Source of the DNA: Arthrobacter sp. PM3
GTDB lineage: Bacteria > Actinomycetota > Actinomycetes > Actinomycetales > Micrococcaceae
DNA: 64,000 nucleotides
Assembly: GCF_003352915.1 (NCBI RefSeq)
Contig: NZ_CP022314.1
Span: forward strand, 855,514 to 919,513
Reading direction: 5' to 3'
Position numbers and translations under genes: made by a program. Each line of letters starts with the position of its first letter. The first letter of the stretch is position 1. Positions 8,358 through 16,375 of the stretch are shown one piece after another. The notes under the pieces were generated by a model that was given only the letters and a program-made list of their open reading frames with translations, searched no databases and had not been told where the DNA came from.

Positions 8358-9881
8358 TCAGTCCTGGAAGTACTCGATCTTCGCGCCGATGGTGTTGAGG
8401 CGCTCGGCCAGATCCTCGTAGCCGCGCTCGATGACGTAGATGTTCCGCAGTTCAGAGACGCCGCGGGCCGCGAGCATGGCCAGCAGCAGGCAGGCGGCGG
8501 GACGGAGGGCCGGCGGGCAGCCCACCTCGGCGGCGCGCCACTTGCTGGGCCCGTTGACGTAGATCCGGTGCGGATCCAGCAGCTGCACCTGGGCGCCCAG
8601 CTTGTTCAGCTCGGTCAGGTAGATGGCCCGGTTCTCGTACACCCAGTCATGGATCATGGTCTGGCCGTGGGCGTTGGCGGCGATCACCGCGAAGAACGGC
8701 AGGTTGTCGATGTTCAGTCCCGGGAAGGGCATCGGGTGGATTTTGTCCTCCGGCGCCCGCAGTTCCGAAGGCTTGGTGGTGACATCCACCAGGCGGGTGC
8801 GGCCGTTGCGGGCAAAATACTCCCCCGACACCTCGAGCCGCTGGCCCATCTGCTCCAGGGTGGCGAGTTCGATTTCCATGAACTCGATCGGGACGCGGCG
8901 GATGGTGACTTCGGAGTTGGTCACGATGCCGGCGGTGATGAGGCTCATTGCCTCGATCGGGTCCTCGGAGGGGAAGTATTCGATGTCGACGTCGATCGAC
9001 GGGCGGCCGGTGATCTTCAGCGTGGTGGTGCCGACGCCGTCGATTTCCACGCCGAGCATCTGCAGGTAGAAGCAGAGGTCCTGCACCATATAGTTGGGGC
9101 TGGCGTTGCGGATGATGGTGGTGCCGCGGCGGTGTGCGGCGGCCATGATGGCGTTCTCGGTGACCGTGTCACCGCGTTCGCTCAGCACGAAGGAGCGGTC
9201 GTAACTGTCCGACGGCGGCGCCTGGACAGCGTAGAAACCCGACTTCGCCTCGACGCTGAGGCCGAACTGGCGCAGCGCCTGCATGTGCGGCTGCACGGTG
9301 CGGGTGCCGAGGTCGCAGCCCCCGGCGTAGGGCAGCCGGTAGGTGCCGGCTTCATCCAGCAACGGACCCAGGAGCATGATCACGCTGCGGGTGCGGCGGG
9401 CGGCCTCCACGTCCATGGAGTCCAGGTCCAGGACCTCGGGGCGGCGGATCTGGAGGTCGTTGGCGTTGAGCCAGGTGCATTCGACGCCGATGCTGGTAAG
9501 CACCTCCACGATCCGGTTGACTTCTTCAATCCGGGCCAGGCGGCGCAACGTGGTGGTGCCCCGGTTGATGAGGCTGGCGCACAGGAGTGCGACGCCGGCG
9601 TTCTTGCTGCTGTTGACGTCCACCGCACCGGAGAGCGTCCGTGCGCCTTCGACCCGCAGGTGGGTCATCTGGGGCCGGCCCACGTTGACGATGCTGTGCC
9701 CGACGATCGTCTCCAAACGCTGGATCATTTTCAGGCTCAGGTTCTGCTTGCCCTGTTCCATCCGGGCGATCGCACTCTGGCTGGTGCCGAGCTCGGCGGC
9801 GAGTTGTCCCTGGGTCCAGCCTTTCGCGCCGCGCGCTTCGCGGAGCAGCAGGCCTACGTGTTCAGCAGTCGGTTGCGTCAT
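8358..9881 (-). CDS. XRE helix-turn-helix / MurA-like enolpyruvyltransferase fusion
   Basis: 507 residues. Residues about 7-60 form an XRE/Cro HTH (WTQGQLAAELGTSQSAIARM), and residues about 72-507 are an EPSP-synthase-fold UDP-GlcNAc 1-carboxyvinyltransferase. Catalytic features of MurA are retained: K93-N94 in SSKNA, the PEP-binding cysteine C189 in GGCDLGTRTVQPH (same place as E. coli C115), the Asp in SEDPIEAM, and the C-terminal ERGYEDL. It may therefore make enolpyruvyl-UDP-GlcNAc for peptidoglycan or act as a metabolite-sensing regulator derived from MurA. The ATG at 9881 lies inside an 8-bp inverted repeat (9881-9920) that is a candidate self-operator. A second, HTH-free MurA elsewhere in the genome is likely but not visible. 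Confidence 0.88.
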   Translation of the reverse strand: MTQPTAEHVGLLLREARGAKGWTQGQLAAELGTSQSAIARMEQGKQNLSLKMIQRLETIVGHSIVNVGRPQMTHLRVEGARTLSGAVDVNSSKNAGVALLCASLINRGTTTLRRLARIEEVNRIVEVLTSIGVECTWLNANDLQIRRPEVLDLDSMDVEAARRTRSVIMLLGPLLDEAGTYRLPYAGGCDLGTRTVQPHMQALRQFGLSVEAKSGFYAVQAPPSDSYDRSFVLSERGDTVTENAIMAAAHRRGTTIIRNASPNYMVQDLCFYLQMLGVEIDGVGTTTLKITGRPSIDVDIEYFPSEDPIEAMSLITAGIVTNSEVTIRRVPIEFMEIELATLEQMGQRLEVSGEYFARNGRTRLVDVTTKPSELRAPEDKIHPMPFPGLNIDNLPFFAVIAANAHGQTMIHDWVYENRAIYLTELNKLGAQVQLLDPHRIYVNGPSKWRAAEVGCPPALRPAACLLLAMLAARGVSELRNIYVIERGYEDLAERLNTIGAKIEYFQD

Positions 9882-9920
9882 GTCCCGAAAATATCACGGA
9901 TGATTTATTAACTCGGGACA
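9881..9920 (-). promoter_or_regulatory. inverted-repeat candidate operator at the HTH-MurA start
   Basis: TGTCCCGA (9881-9888) and its exact complement TCGGGACA (9913-9920) flank an AT-rich 24-base core. One arm overlaps the ATG of the HTH-MurA gene. The AT-rich core in this GC-rich genome is where a promoter -10 would be expected. The arms are spaced about three helical turns apart, which suits a dimeric HTH protein. Confidence 0.55.
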
Positions 9921-9986
9921 TCCGCGCCGGAATGCCGTGAATGTCACACGCATACCCGCACCATGCGATAAACGGTGGGGCGTGCC

Positions 9987-10790
9987 TTACTGGCGGGCGA
10001 GGAATACGAGGTTCCAGGTGCCCGCGCCGAGGGCCGCGGCGACGGCTGCGGCCGCTATGACCAGCCCGCCCAGGAGCACCCAGATGTCGAGTCCGCTAAA
10101 CGTCGACGGCCGGGCCCAGGTCCGGGCCGCGCCGCCGAACCCGCGCGCCTCCATCGTCACCGCCAGCCGGGACGCGCTCCGGATCGCCTGCACCAGCAGC
10201 CCGAAGCTCTGGCCCAGGGTGGCCCGGAACCGCTGGTAGGGGCTGCCGCTCGAACCCACGCCGCGGGCACGCCGGGCCATTCCGATGGTCTGCCATTGCT
10301 CGGCCATGATCCCGACGAGGCGCATGGCTGCCAGCGTGCCCAGGACGAACCGGTGTGGCAGCTTCGCGTTCTGCGCCAGGGCGTCGGCCAGGTCCGTGGG
10401 GTCGGTGCAGCTCATGAGCAGCACGGCCGGCAGCGCGATCGCCAGGCCGCGGAGCATGAAACCGAGCCCCAGCTGCAGGGAACCGGCGCTGATGGACCAG
10501 ATCCCGGCGTCGACCAGAACGGCCCCGGCGTCGGGCGCCAGGATGGCCGTGCTCCAGCCGCCCAGCGCCGCGGCGAGGATCAGCGGCCAGCCGCGCTGCC
10601 ACAGCAGGGCGAGCGTGAGGCCGGCGAGCGGGAAGAGAAGGAGTTCGCAGGCCAGCGCCACCGACGCCGACACCCAGTCAATAGACAGCGCCAGGACCAT
10701 GGTGATCAGCAGGACGGCGGTGAACTTGGCCAGCGGGTTGGCGCGGGTCAGCAGTGCGTGGTTGCCGCGAAGGCTCAGTTCGGCTCTCAT
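9987..10790 (-). CDS. ykoC: ECF transporter T component (energy-coupling membrane protein)
   Basis: 267 residues with about five to six membrane helices. The N-terminus LLTRANPLAKF and the two cytoplasmic coupling motifs with ARG (MARRARGVG and MEARGFGG) are typical of EcfT. It would couple ATP hydrolysis by the paired ATPase to the S component. Its start overlaps the end of the dual ATPase gene by 4 bases. With the TPP riboswitch upstream of the operon, the transporter is best read as the YkoC member of a thiamine-precursor system. Confidence 0.85.
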   Translation of the reverse strand: MRAELSLRGNHALLTRANPLAKFTAVLLITMVLALSIDWVSASVALACELLLFPLAGLTLALLWQRGWPLILAAALGGWSTAILAPDAGAVLVDAGIWSISAGSLQLGLGFMLRGLAIALPAVLLMSCTDPTDLADALAQNAKLPHRFVLGTLAAMRLVGIMAEQWQTIGMARRARGVGSSGSPYQRFRATLGQSFGLLVQAIRSASRLAVTMEARGFGGAARTWARPSTFSGLDIWVLLGGLVIAAAAVAAALGAGTWNLVFLARQ

Positions 10791-12412
10791 GGCGCGGCCG
10801 CTTCCGGCAGTTCACGGTCCGCAGCGGCAGCGGTTACGGCGGCCGCACCCCCTGCGCCGAGCCGGAGTTCCGTGCCGCCCAGGACGGCGGAGAATTCGGC
10901 GTCGTGCGTCACGGACACCACCGCGGTGCCGGCGTCGAGGAGTTCGGCGAGGAACGAGGCAAGTTCGGCCCACGTGTTGGCGTCCTGGCCGAAGGTGGGC
11001 TCGTCCAGGATCAGCACCTTCGGGTGCGCCGCCAGGACGGTGGCCACCGAGAGGCGCCGTTTCTCGCCGCCCGAGAGCGTGTAGGGGTTGGCGTCCACAA
11101 GCCCGGTCAGCCGGAGCCGTTCCAGGAGCTCGTCCACGCGTTCCTCGCCATAGCCAAGGTGGCGGGGGCCGAACATGAGCTCGTCGAAGACCCTGCCGGT
11201 GACGAACTGGTGCTCGGGCTCCTGGAACACGGTTCCGATCCGGGCGATCAGCTGCTGGGCCTTCCACCGGTAAGGATCGGCGCCGGCGCTTACGCGGCCC
11301 ACGACGGGACCCCTGAGTTCCTGCGTGGCCGACACCGTCCCCGCCACGGGGCGCAGCAGACCGGCCAGCGTCAGCGCCAGGGTCGACTTCCCCGAGCCGT
11401 TCTGCCCGGTGATGGTCAGGGCCTCGCCGGCACGGACCTGGGCCGAGACGCCGGACAGCACCGGGCGCGGCGCGATGGCCCGGAATCCTTTGCGCAGCCC
11501 GGCCCGCCGCGGCCGTTCACGGGAGACCGCGAGCCCGTCCGCGGACAGCAGGAGCTCCCCCGCTGCCGTGGCGGTCCGGACCCGGGCCGTTGGCACATGG
11601 CCCGGCACCCAGACGCCCGCACCGATGAGCATGTCCCGCGCCTCGGCCAGAACCCGGTCCGGCGGCCCGTCGATCAGGACCGCGGGGTCCGTGGCGGTGC
11701 CGGGCTGCAGGACCACGATCCGGTCCACCAGGTCTTTCCAGACCGCCACCCGGTGCTCCACGACCACCAGGGTGGCGCCGGTCTTGTCCAGGCACCGGCC
11801 GACGGCGTCGCGGACTTCCAGGACGCCGTCCGGGTCCAGGTTGGCGGTCGGCTCGTCGAGCAGGAGCAGCCCGGGGCGCATCGCGAGGATCCCGGCGAGC
11901 GCCAGGCGCTGCTTTTGTCCGCCGGACAGGGCCGACGTCGGGTGGTCCAGCGGCAGCCGGCCCAGCCCGACGTCCTCGAGCGCCTCGCGCACCCGCGGCC
12001 AGATCTCCGCGGCGGGGACGGCGAGGTTTTCTGCGCCGAACGCGACGTCGTCGCCGAGGCGGGACAGCACCACCTGGGTTTCCGGGTCCTGCTGCATGAG
12101 CCCGGCGCGGCCGCGCCGGGCTCGCGGCACGGCGCCGTCGATCAGCAGGCTTCCGGCCTCGTCGGAGTCCTCGGCGCCGGGAGCGTCACCGGCCGGTCCG
12201 GCGGCCCCGGCGGCGCTGTCGCCGAGCACCCCGGCCAGGGCGTGGAGAAGCGTCGACTTGCCGGCGCCGGAGGGGCCCAGCAGGAGCACGCGCTCCCCGG
12301 GGCGGATGTCCAGGTCCAGGCCGCTGACGGCAGGCCTGGACCGGCCGGCGTGCCGCCAGCCCCAGCCGCGAGCCGTGACGGCGGCCGGGCGGACGGCCGG
12401 TGTTGGTGTCAT
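10787..12412 (-). CDS. ykoD: ECF transporter dual ATPase (two fused ABC domains)
   Basis: About 541 residues with two ABC ATPase domains in tandem. The first has Walker A GPSGAGKST, signature LSGGQKQRL and Walker B LLLLDEPTANLD; the second has GQNGSGKST, LSGGEKRRL and VLILDEPTFGQD. I chose the ATG at 12412 because the conserved N-terminus begins there; upstream the frame runs through the 3' end of the S-component gene without any similarity. Single-chain A1-A2 fusions are the YkoD arrangement. No strong ribosome-binding site is visible, so coupling to the upstream gene is possible. Confidence 0.88.
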   Translation of the reverse strand: MTPTPAVRPAAVTARGWGWRHAGRSRPAVSGLDLDIRPGERVLLLGPSGAGKSTLLHALAGVLGDSAAGAAGPAGDAPGAEDSDEAGSLLIDGAVPRARRGRAGLMQQDPETQVVLSRLGDDVAFGAENLAVPAAEIWPRVREALEDVGLGRLPLDHPTSALSGGQKQRLALAGILAMRPGLLLLDEPTANLDPDGVLEVRDAVGRCLDKTGATLVVVEHRVAVWKDLVDRIVVLQPGTATDPAVLIDGPPDRVLAEARDMLIGAGVWVPGHVPTARVRTATAAGELLLSADGLAVSRERPRRAGLRKGFRAIAPRPVLSGVSAQVRAGEALTITGQNGSGKSTLALTLAGLLRPVAGTVSATQELRGPVVGRVSAGADPYRWKAQQLIARIGTVFQEPEHQFVTGRVFDELMFGPRHLGYGEERVDELLERLRLTGLVDANPYTLSGGEKRRLSVATVLAAHPKVLILDEPTFGQDANTWAELASFLAELLDAGTAVVSVTHDAEFSAVLGGTELRLGAGGAAAVTAAAADRELPEAAAP

Positions 12413-12441
12413 GATGCGTCTGCCGATTCCAGGGGCCGGCG

Positions 12442-13089
12442 TCAGGAGAAGACCGGCTCCGTGGCCGCCTTGCGGGAAGCGAAGGAGCCCAGCACGCCGG
12501 TCTTGGCCAGGCCGCGGGTGGCCAGCCAGGACAGTCCGCCGGCGATGACCGCACCGGAGATGGTGGTGAAGATGATGTAGGCGAGCTTGTCGCCGGCTTC
12601 GTAGGCGATGTTCCAGCCCCACGGCAGGAAGGAGTCGTTCAGGCCGCAGAAGAGGCCGGCACCGGCCCCGGCCAGCAGGGACACCGGCAGGTTGAACTTC
12701 TTGTACAGGAACGCCGCGAAGACCAGCTCCGCGCCGAGGCCCTGCAGGACACCGGAGATCAGCACCGTGGTGCCGTACTGCGAGCCCATGATCAGCTCAC
12801 CCGTGGCCGCGACCGTTTCGCAGAAGAGGGCCGCGCCGGGTTTGCGGATGATGAGCATGCCCAGCACTGCCGGGATCATCCAGCCGCCGGCGTAGAGTCC
12901 GGTCAGCGGCGGGTAGACCGCGTTGACGGGGGTTGAAATGAGGTTGGCACCCTGGGACCACGCCCAGAAGATGACGCCGCCGGCCACGGCGATCAGTGCT
13001 GCCACCACGATGTCCACCACGCGCCAGTTGTAATGGTGCCGGGCCGATGAACGGCCGGTGGAGCCTTGCTGTGCTGAAATATCTGTCAT
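12442..13089 (-). CDS. ykoE: ECF transporter S component, HMP/thiamine type
   Basis: 215 residues; five to six predicted membrane helices, with NWRVVDIVVAALIAVAGG at the start and PLTGLYAGGW, characteristic of YkoE substrate-binding subunits. The ATG at 13089 is preceded by AGGAGG at the right distance; the open frame extends upstream only because it runs through the riboswitch. A TPP riboswitch precedes the gene, so the substrate is probably hydroxymethylpyrimidine or thiamine, as for other YkoEDC systems. First gene of the three-gene operon. Confidence 0.9.
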   Translation of the reverse strand: MTDISAQQGSTGRSSARHHYNWRVVDIVVAALIAVAGGVIFWAWSQGANLISTPVNAVYPPLTGLYAGGWMIPAVLGMLIIRKPGAALFCETVAATGELIMGSQYGTTVLISGVLQGLGAELVFAAFLYKKFNLPVSLLAGAGAGLFCGLNDSFLPWGWNIAYEAGDKLAYIIFTTISGAVIAGGLSWLATRGLAKTGVLGSFASRKAATEPVFS

Positions 13090-13094
13090 GTCGT

Positions 13095-13113
13095 CCTCCT
13101 GAGGAACAGGAGG
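13095..13113 (-). promoter_or_regulatory. Shine-Dalgarno-sequestering hairpin of the TPP leader
   Basis: On the minus strand CCTCCTG, loop TTCCT, CAGGAGG form a perfect 7-bp stem that buries the AGGAGG ribosome-binding site of ykoE. A longer flanking pair (AGGGTGC 13116-13122 with GCACCCT 13155-13161) lies between it and the aptamer. This is a plausible translation-off expression platform for the TPP riboswitch. Confidence 0.6.
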
Positions 13114-13168
13114 GGAGGGTGCTCCGGCCGGCCTCGGCTTCCGCCGCCCTCCGCGCACCCTGAGAACT

Positions 13169-13294
13169 CGACTCCCTTGCGCCGGTACTAACCGGATCAG
13201 GTTCGAGGGTCTGCGGCTGTCCGCACTCTCAGCGCCCACCCTTGGTATCCCCGGAAATGTTCCGGCGAGGCCCGACGGCGGCGCTCCCCTGTCG
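13169..13294 (-). promoter_or_regulatory. TPP riboswitch (THI element)
   Basis: On the minus strand the order is GGGGAGC, then GGCGCTGAGA, ACCCTCGAACCTGAT, CCGGTTAGTACCGGCGCAAGGGAG, here read as separate conserved blocks of the thi-box. P1 is formed by CGAC (13294-13291) and GTCG (13172-13169). An extended P3-side arm of about 40 bases sits between GGGGAGC and the CTGAGA block. It lies 80 bases upstream of the ykoE start and should repress the ECF transporter when thiamine pyrophosphate is abundant. Confidence 0.93.
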
Positions 13295-13500
13295 TGATTA
13301 TCTTGCCCTTGTGGGCTGGCCCAGTTTACACCCGGATGGCCGGGTTTTCAGTGCCGGGCTGTCACAATCGGGCCCGCTCCCCGGCCAGGGCCGCCGGCCG
13401 GGAACACCCGCTTGGTAGAGTCGTCGTGTCGGCCACCCGGGACCGCCAGCGTGCGGCCCTGTCACCGGAAACCTGTCACCCACCGGAAAGCGGGACCACC

Positions 13501-14094
13501 TTGACGCACACACCGGCCACACCCGTTCCCTCCCCGGGCCGCAATGCGGAGCACAACGCTGACCACAATCCGGACGACGTACCTGAGTACGACCCCGACT
13601 CCAGCGAGCCCCAGCCGCACGGTTCCCTGGCGGCGCTGATCGGCCGCGTCCTGGCCGAAATGGATGCCCTCCAGTTCGCCGCTTTCAGCAAGGACGACGC
13701 CCTGGACCTCGGCCTGCTCCTGGTGGAGCTGGGCCGGCAACGCTCGCTGCCGATCGCCGTCGACATCACTAAGGGCGAGCAGGTCCTGTTCCACGCGGCG
13801 CTGGACGGTGCCACCCCGGACAACGAGCGCTGGATCAACGCCAAGAAGCGCACCGCCCAGCGGTACGAGGTCCCGTCCCTGCTTGTGGGCCTGCGCGCCC
13901 GCGCCGCCGGCGGCCGGATCGAGGACAACGGCTGGTTCGATCAGACGGAGTTCGCCGCCCACGGCGGAGCGTTCCCCATTTATGTGCGCGGCACGGGCGC
14001 CGTCGCCGTCGTGACTGTCTCCGGCCTGCCACAGAAGGCGGACCACGACCTCGTCGTCGAGGCCCTCCGGGCGGTCCTCACCCCGGGCCGCTAG
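13501..14094 (+). CDS. UPF0303 / heme-degrading-domain (HbpS-like) protein
   Basis: About 197 residues if translation starts at TTG 13501, preceded by GAAAGCGGGACC. Residues after a Pro/Asp/Glu-rich N-terminal tail match the UPF0303/HbpS fold: LDLGLLLVELGRQRSLPIAV, RWINAKKRTAQRY and FPIYVRGTGAVAVVTVSGLP. Members form octamers, and some bind or degrade haem or relate to oxidative stress; the function here is not established. The frame is open up to 13294 but that part overlaps the divergent riboswitch promoter. The stop shares CTAG with the convergent next gene. Confidence 0.7.
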   Translation: MTHTPATPVPSPGRNAEHNADHNPDDVPEYDPDSSEPQPHGSLAALIGRVLAEMDALQFAAFSKDDALDLGLLLVELGRQRSLPIAVDITKGEQVLFHAALDGATPDNERWINAKKRTAQRYEVPSLLVGLRARAAGGRIEDNGWFDQTEFAAHGGAFPIYVRGTGAVAVVTVSGLPQKADHDLVVEALRAVLTPGR

Positions 14095-14846
14095 GCCGGC
14101 GGAGGACCAGGCCTCGGAAGGACCCGCGCGCCGGGCCCGCGCGTAGTTCTCAGGGCCAGCCGGATCAAAGCGATTCCCACGGCGGCGAACCAGGCCCACA
14201 TCAGGACGCCGTACGCCAGATAGACATCCGGAACCGCAAAACGCAGCGCCTCGGCAATCATTCCGGCCGTTCCCGCCGCCACCCCGAGCCAGCCGACCGT
14301 CCGGGGCAGCACGCCCCTGAGCATGGGCAGCGAGATCAGCAGGATGCCAAGCGCCGACAGGACGCCGGCGACGGCGGGCGTGTTGTTCTCGGCGATCACC
14401 GCCTCCGCGGCGGTGGCATAGGTCAGCCGGCCGTCTCCTGACCCGGCGGTGCCCGAGGCGGTGTACCGGTCGCTGAGGTAGACCAGGATCAGCGATCCGC
14501 GGGTCGTGACCGGAATGGCCAGGAACAGCGCCCACGGCAGCCCTCCAATCACAGCGGCCAGCAGGGCCAGGCTCTTGTTGACGGGGGCCAGGGCCACGAA
14601 GAGGGTCACGAACACCAGCACCGGAAGAATGTTGGACACGGTCCAGAGAAGCTGTTCAGCGATATAGGTGCCCTTGTTCCGGGCGATGAACTCCAGGGTT
14701 TCCGCGCCGCCGTGGACCGGCGGCGGGGCCAGGAAGTCCAAAACGAGTGCCAGGACCAGCAAACCGACGAATGCGACCGAGGCGATCCCCGCCCAAAGGT
14801 AGAGCTGCCGCCAGCTTTGACCGCCTGCCTCCGGGGGCTGTTCCAT
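14091..14846 (-). CDS. hypothetical multi-pass membrane protein (DUF4386-like)
   Basis: 251 residues with six or so hydrophobic helices: LYLWAGIASVAFVGLLVLAL at the N-terminus, a helix with ILPVLVFVTLFVAL, and a C-terminal MWAWFAAVGIALIRLAL. A luminal loop carries APPPVHGGAETLEFI. The topology resembles DUF4386-type membrane proteins of unknown function. Its TAG stop is formed from the same CTAG palindrome as the stop of the convergent UPF0303 gene. Confidence 0.6.
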   Translation of the reverse strand: MEQPPEAGGQSWRQLYLWAGIASVAFVGLLVLALVLDFLAPPPVHGGAETLEFIARNKGTYIAEQLLWTVSNILPVLVFVTLFVALAPVNKSLALLAAVIGGLPWALFLAIPVTTRGSLILVYLSDRYTASGTAGSGDGRLTYATAAEAVIAENNTPAVAGVLSALGILLISLPMLRGVLPRTVGWLGVAAGTAGMIAEALRFAVPDVYLAYGVLMWAWFAAVGIALIRLALRTTRGPGARVLPRPGPPPA

Positions 14847-14890
14847 CCTCGGAGGGTACGTCCGGGCCGGCGCCGCGGGACAGGGACGTT

Positions 14891-14946
14891 GGCCCTGTCT
14901 GGACGGCCCTGACCCGACGGCCCTGTCTCGACGGCCCTGTCCCGAC
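14891..14946 (+). repeat. four tandem 14-bp repeats
   Basis: Four head-to-tail copies of GGCCCTGNCNNGAC at 14891-14904, 14905-14918, 14919-14932 and 14933-14946, differing at two to three positions. They lie in the divergent region between the membrane protein and the DUF4235 gene, about 60 bases upstream of the latter. They may be a polymorphic tandem repeat or a stacked regulator site. Confidence 0.85.
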
Positions 14947-15007
14947 GCGCGGGTCCGGACGGCTAGGCTAGGGGAAGCCCTGTTCCCGCCATCAAGGAGT
15001 CCGAAGA

Positions 15008-15271
15008 ATGAACTTCCTCATCAAGCTGCTCGGCACCGGCGTCAGTCTTCTGGCCGGCTTCGCCGGCACCAAGCTCGTTGACGCCCTGTGGGAAAAGTCC
15101 ACCGGCAACAAGCCGCCCAAGGGCGACGACGAGGACGTCCCCACCACGCTGCGCCAGGCACTGACCTTCGCCCTGATCTCGGCCTCGGTCAGCTCCGTCA
15201 TCCAGGTGCTCGCCAACCGCGGCACCCAGCGCGCGATCACCCGTTTCGCCAAGTCCCAGGACGTCGTCTAA
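15008..15271 (+). CDS. DUF4235 domain protein
   Basis: 87 residues starting MNFLIKLLGTGVSLLAGFAG, a hydrophobic helix, then a short charged loop KPPKGDDEDVP and a second helix FALISASVSSVIQVLANRG. This is the DUF4235 layout found in actinobacteria: a small two-helix membrane protein of unknown function. AAGGAG lies 6 to 9 bases before the ATG. The stop overlaps by 4 bases the stop of the convergent K+ channel gene. Confidence 0.8.
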   Translation: MNFLIKLLGTGVSLLAGFAGTKLVDALWEKSTGNKPPKGDDEDVPTTLRQALTFALISASVSSVIQVLANRGTQRAITRFAKSQDVV

Positions 15272-15966
15272 CCGGGGCTGCCGGTGCCGCCCGCGTCGAC
15301 GGGCGGTGCGGTCTCCTTCTTCCTGGGTGAGAGGAAGAAGGTGGCCAGGTAGCCGGTGAAGGTTCCGAAGATGCCGACCCCGACGACGATGATGCCCGAT
15401 CCGATGATCCGGCCGGCGTCGCTGACGGGAAACTTGTCGCCGTAGCCGACTGTCGAGATCGTGACGATCGTGTACCAGAGGGCATCCGAGGCGGTGGTGA
15501 TGTTCGCTCCCGGGACGCCCTGCTCGACGCGGAGTATCGCAAGGCTCCCGAATTCCAGCACGAGAATGCCCATGACCAGCAGGATGTACAGGGAGCTGCC
15601 GGCGCGGTCTTTGCTCAGGGTGCGGCCGACCGTGCGGACGCCGACCTCGCGCAGGAGCCGGAACACGCGGGCCAGCCGGAAGGCGCGCAGGATCTTGACC
15701 TGCTCCAACGGCATGCTGGCCAGGAGGTCCGCCCACCCGAAGTGCCTGAAGAAATACGCCCCCGCCGAGGGCGCGGTGGTGATCCGGTAGATGAAGTCGG
15801 CGAGGAAGATCAGGCTGAAAAGGCCGTTCATGACGGTCAGCACAGTGCCGAGCGACTTGTCCTGCACGACGTACAACAGCACGAGATTGACGATCGACAG
15901 GGTGGACAGGATGCCGATGAAGATCTCGTACCCGATGCTCTTCAGTTCACTGCGTTCCTTGCTCAT
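15268..15966 (-). CDS. voltage-sensor-type potassium channel
   Basis: 232 residues: four S1-S4-like helices with an arginine-bearing S4 (FRLARVFRLLREVG), then a pore loop with the selectivity filter TVGYGDKFP between two helices, as in six-helix prokaryotic Kv-type channels. No RCK or nucleotide-binding domain follows. The ATG lies 20 bases inside the 3' end of mrpG, so the channel is probably the last gene of the Mrp operon, which links K+ conductance to Na+/H+ antiport. Confidence 0.87.
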   Translation of the reverse strand: MSKERSELKSIGYEIFIGILSTLSIVNLVLLYVVQDKSLGTVLTVMNGLFSLIFLADFIYRITTAPSAGAYFFRHFGWADLLASMPLEQVKILRAFRLARVFRLLREVGVRTVGRTLSKDRAGSSLYILLVMGILVLEFGSLAILRVEQGVPGANITTASDALWYTIVTISTVGYGDKFPVSDAGRIIGSGIIVVGVGIFGTFTGYLATFFLSPRKKETAPPVDAGGTGSPG

Positions 15967-16375
15967 GTGAGGATTCTGGCACGCCGTCGTCCGTTCTGTG
16001 CCGGTCCGCCTGCCGGGCGGCTTGCCGGGCGGCCTGCTGCACGACGGCCTCGAGCTCGTCGGCGCTGAGCAGTTCCGGGTGCAGGTGCTTGGTCCGGTAG
16101 CCGGCCCGGCCCACCATGTGCGCCGAGACGGGCACCGTGAGCAGCTGGAACAGCCAGGCGACTACCAGTACGGGCCACACCCACCAGGTGCGCACCTGCA
16201 GGCCGAGGGCCGCCAGCAGCAGGAACAATCCCAGCACCTGCGGCTTGGTGGCCGCGTGCATTCTGCTCATGAGGTCGGGGAACCGCAGCAGCCCGATGGC
16301 GGCGCCGAGCGACATCAGCGCCCCGGTCACCATGAACACGGCGGAGACGGCGTCGATCACTGTGTCAGGATTCAC
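15947..16375 (-). CDS. mrpG: Mrp antiporter subunit G
   Basis: 142 residues. Three hydrophobic helices with AAIGLLRFPDLMSRMHAATKPQ, the PhaG/MnhG signature. The C-terminal tail is hydrophilic and Gln/Arg-rich, and its last codons overlap the K+ channel start. Structural subunit of the hetero-oligomeric Mrp Na+/H+ antiporter. Its start overlaps the end of mrpF by 11 bases. Confidence 0.92.
   Translation of the reverse strand: MNPDTVIDAVSAVFMVTGALMSLGAAIGLLRFPDLMSRMHAATKPQVLGLFLLLAALGLQVRTWWVWPVLVVAWLFQLLTVPVSAHMVGRAGYRTKHLHPELLSADELEAVVQQAARQAARQADRHRTDDGVPESSHEQGTQ

Noticed and set aside
7257..9911. Long open frame antisense across the GCS2 and HTH-MurA genes
   Set aside because: Shadow of two well-supported minus-strand genes; no domain and biased composition.
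12413..12622. N-terminal extension of the ECF ATPase to 12622
   Set aside because: The extra 70 codons lie inside the S-component gene in another frame and show no similarity; the ABC domain begins after the ATG at 12412.
13294..13500. N-terminal extension of the UPF0303 protein
   Set aside because: This stretch overlaps the promoter of the divergent TPP leader and contains no conserved residues; the TTG at 13501 is followed by the family domain.
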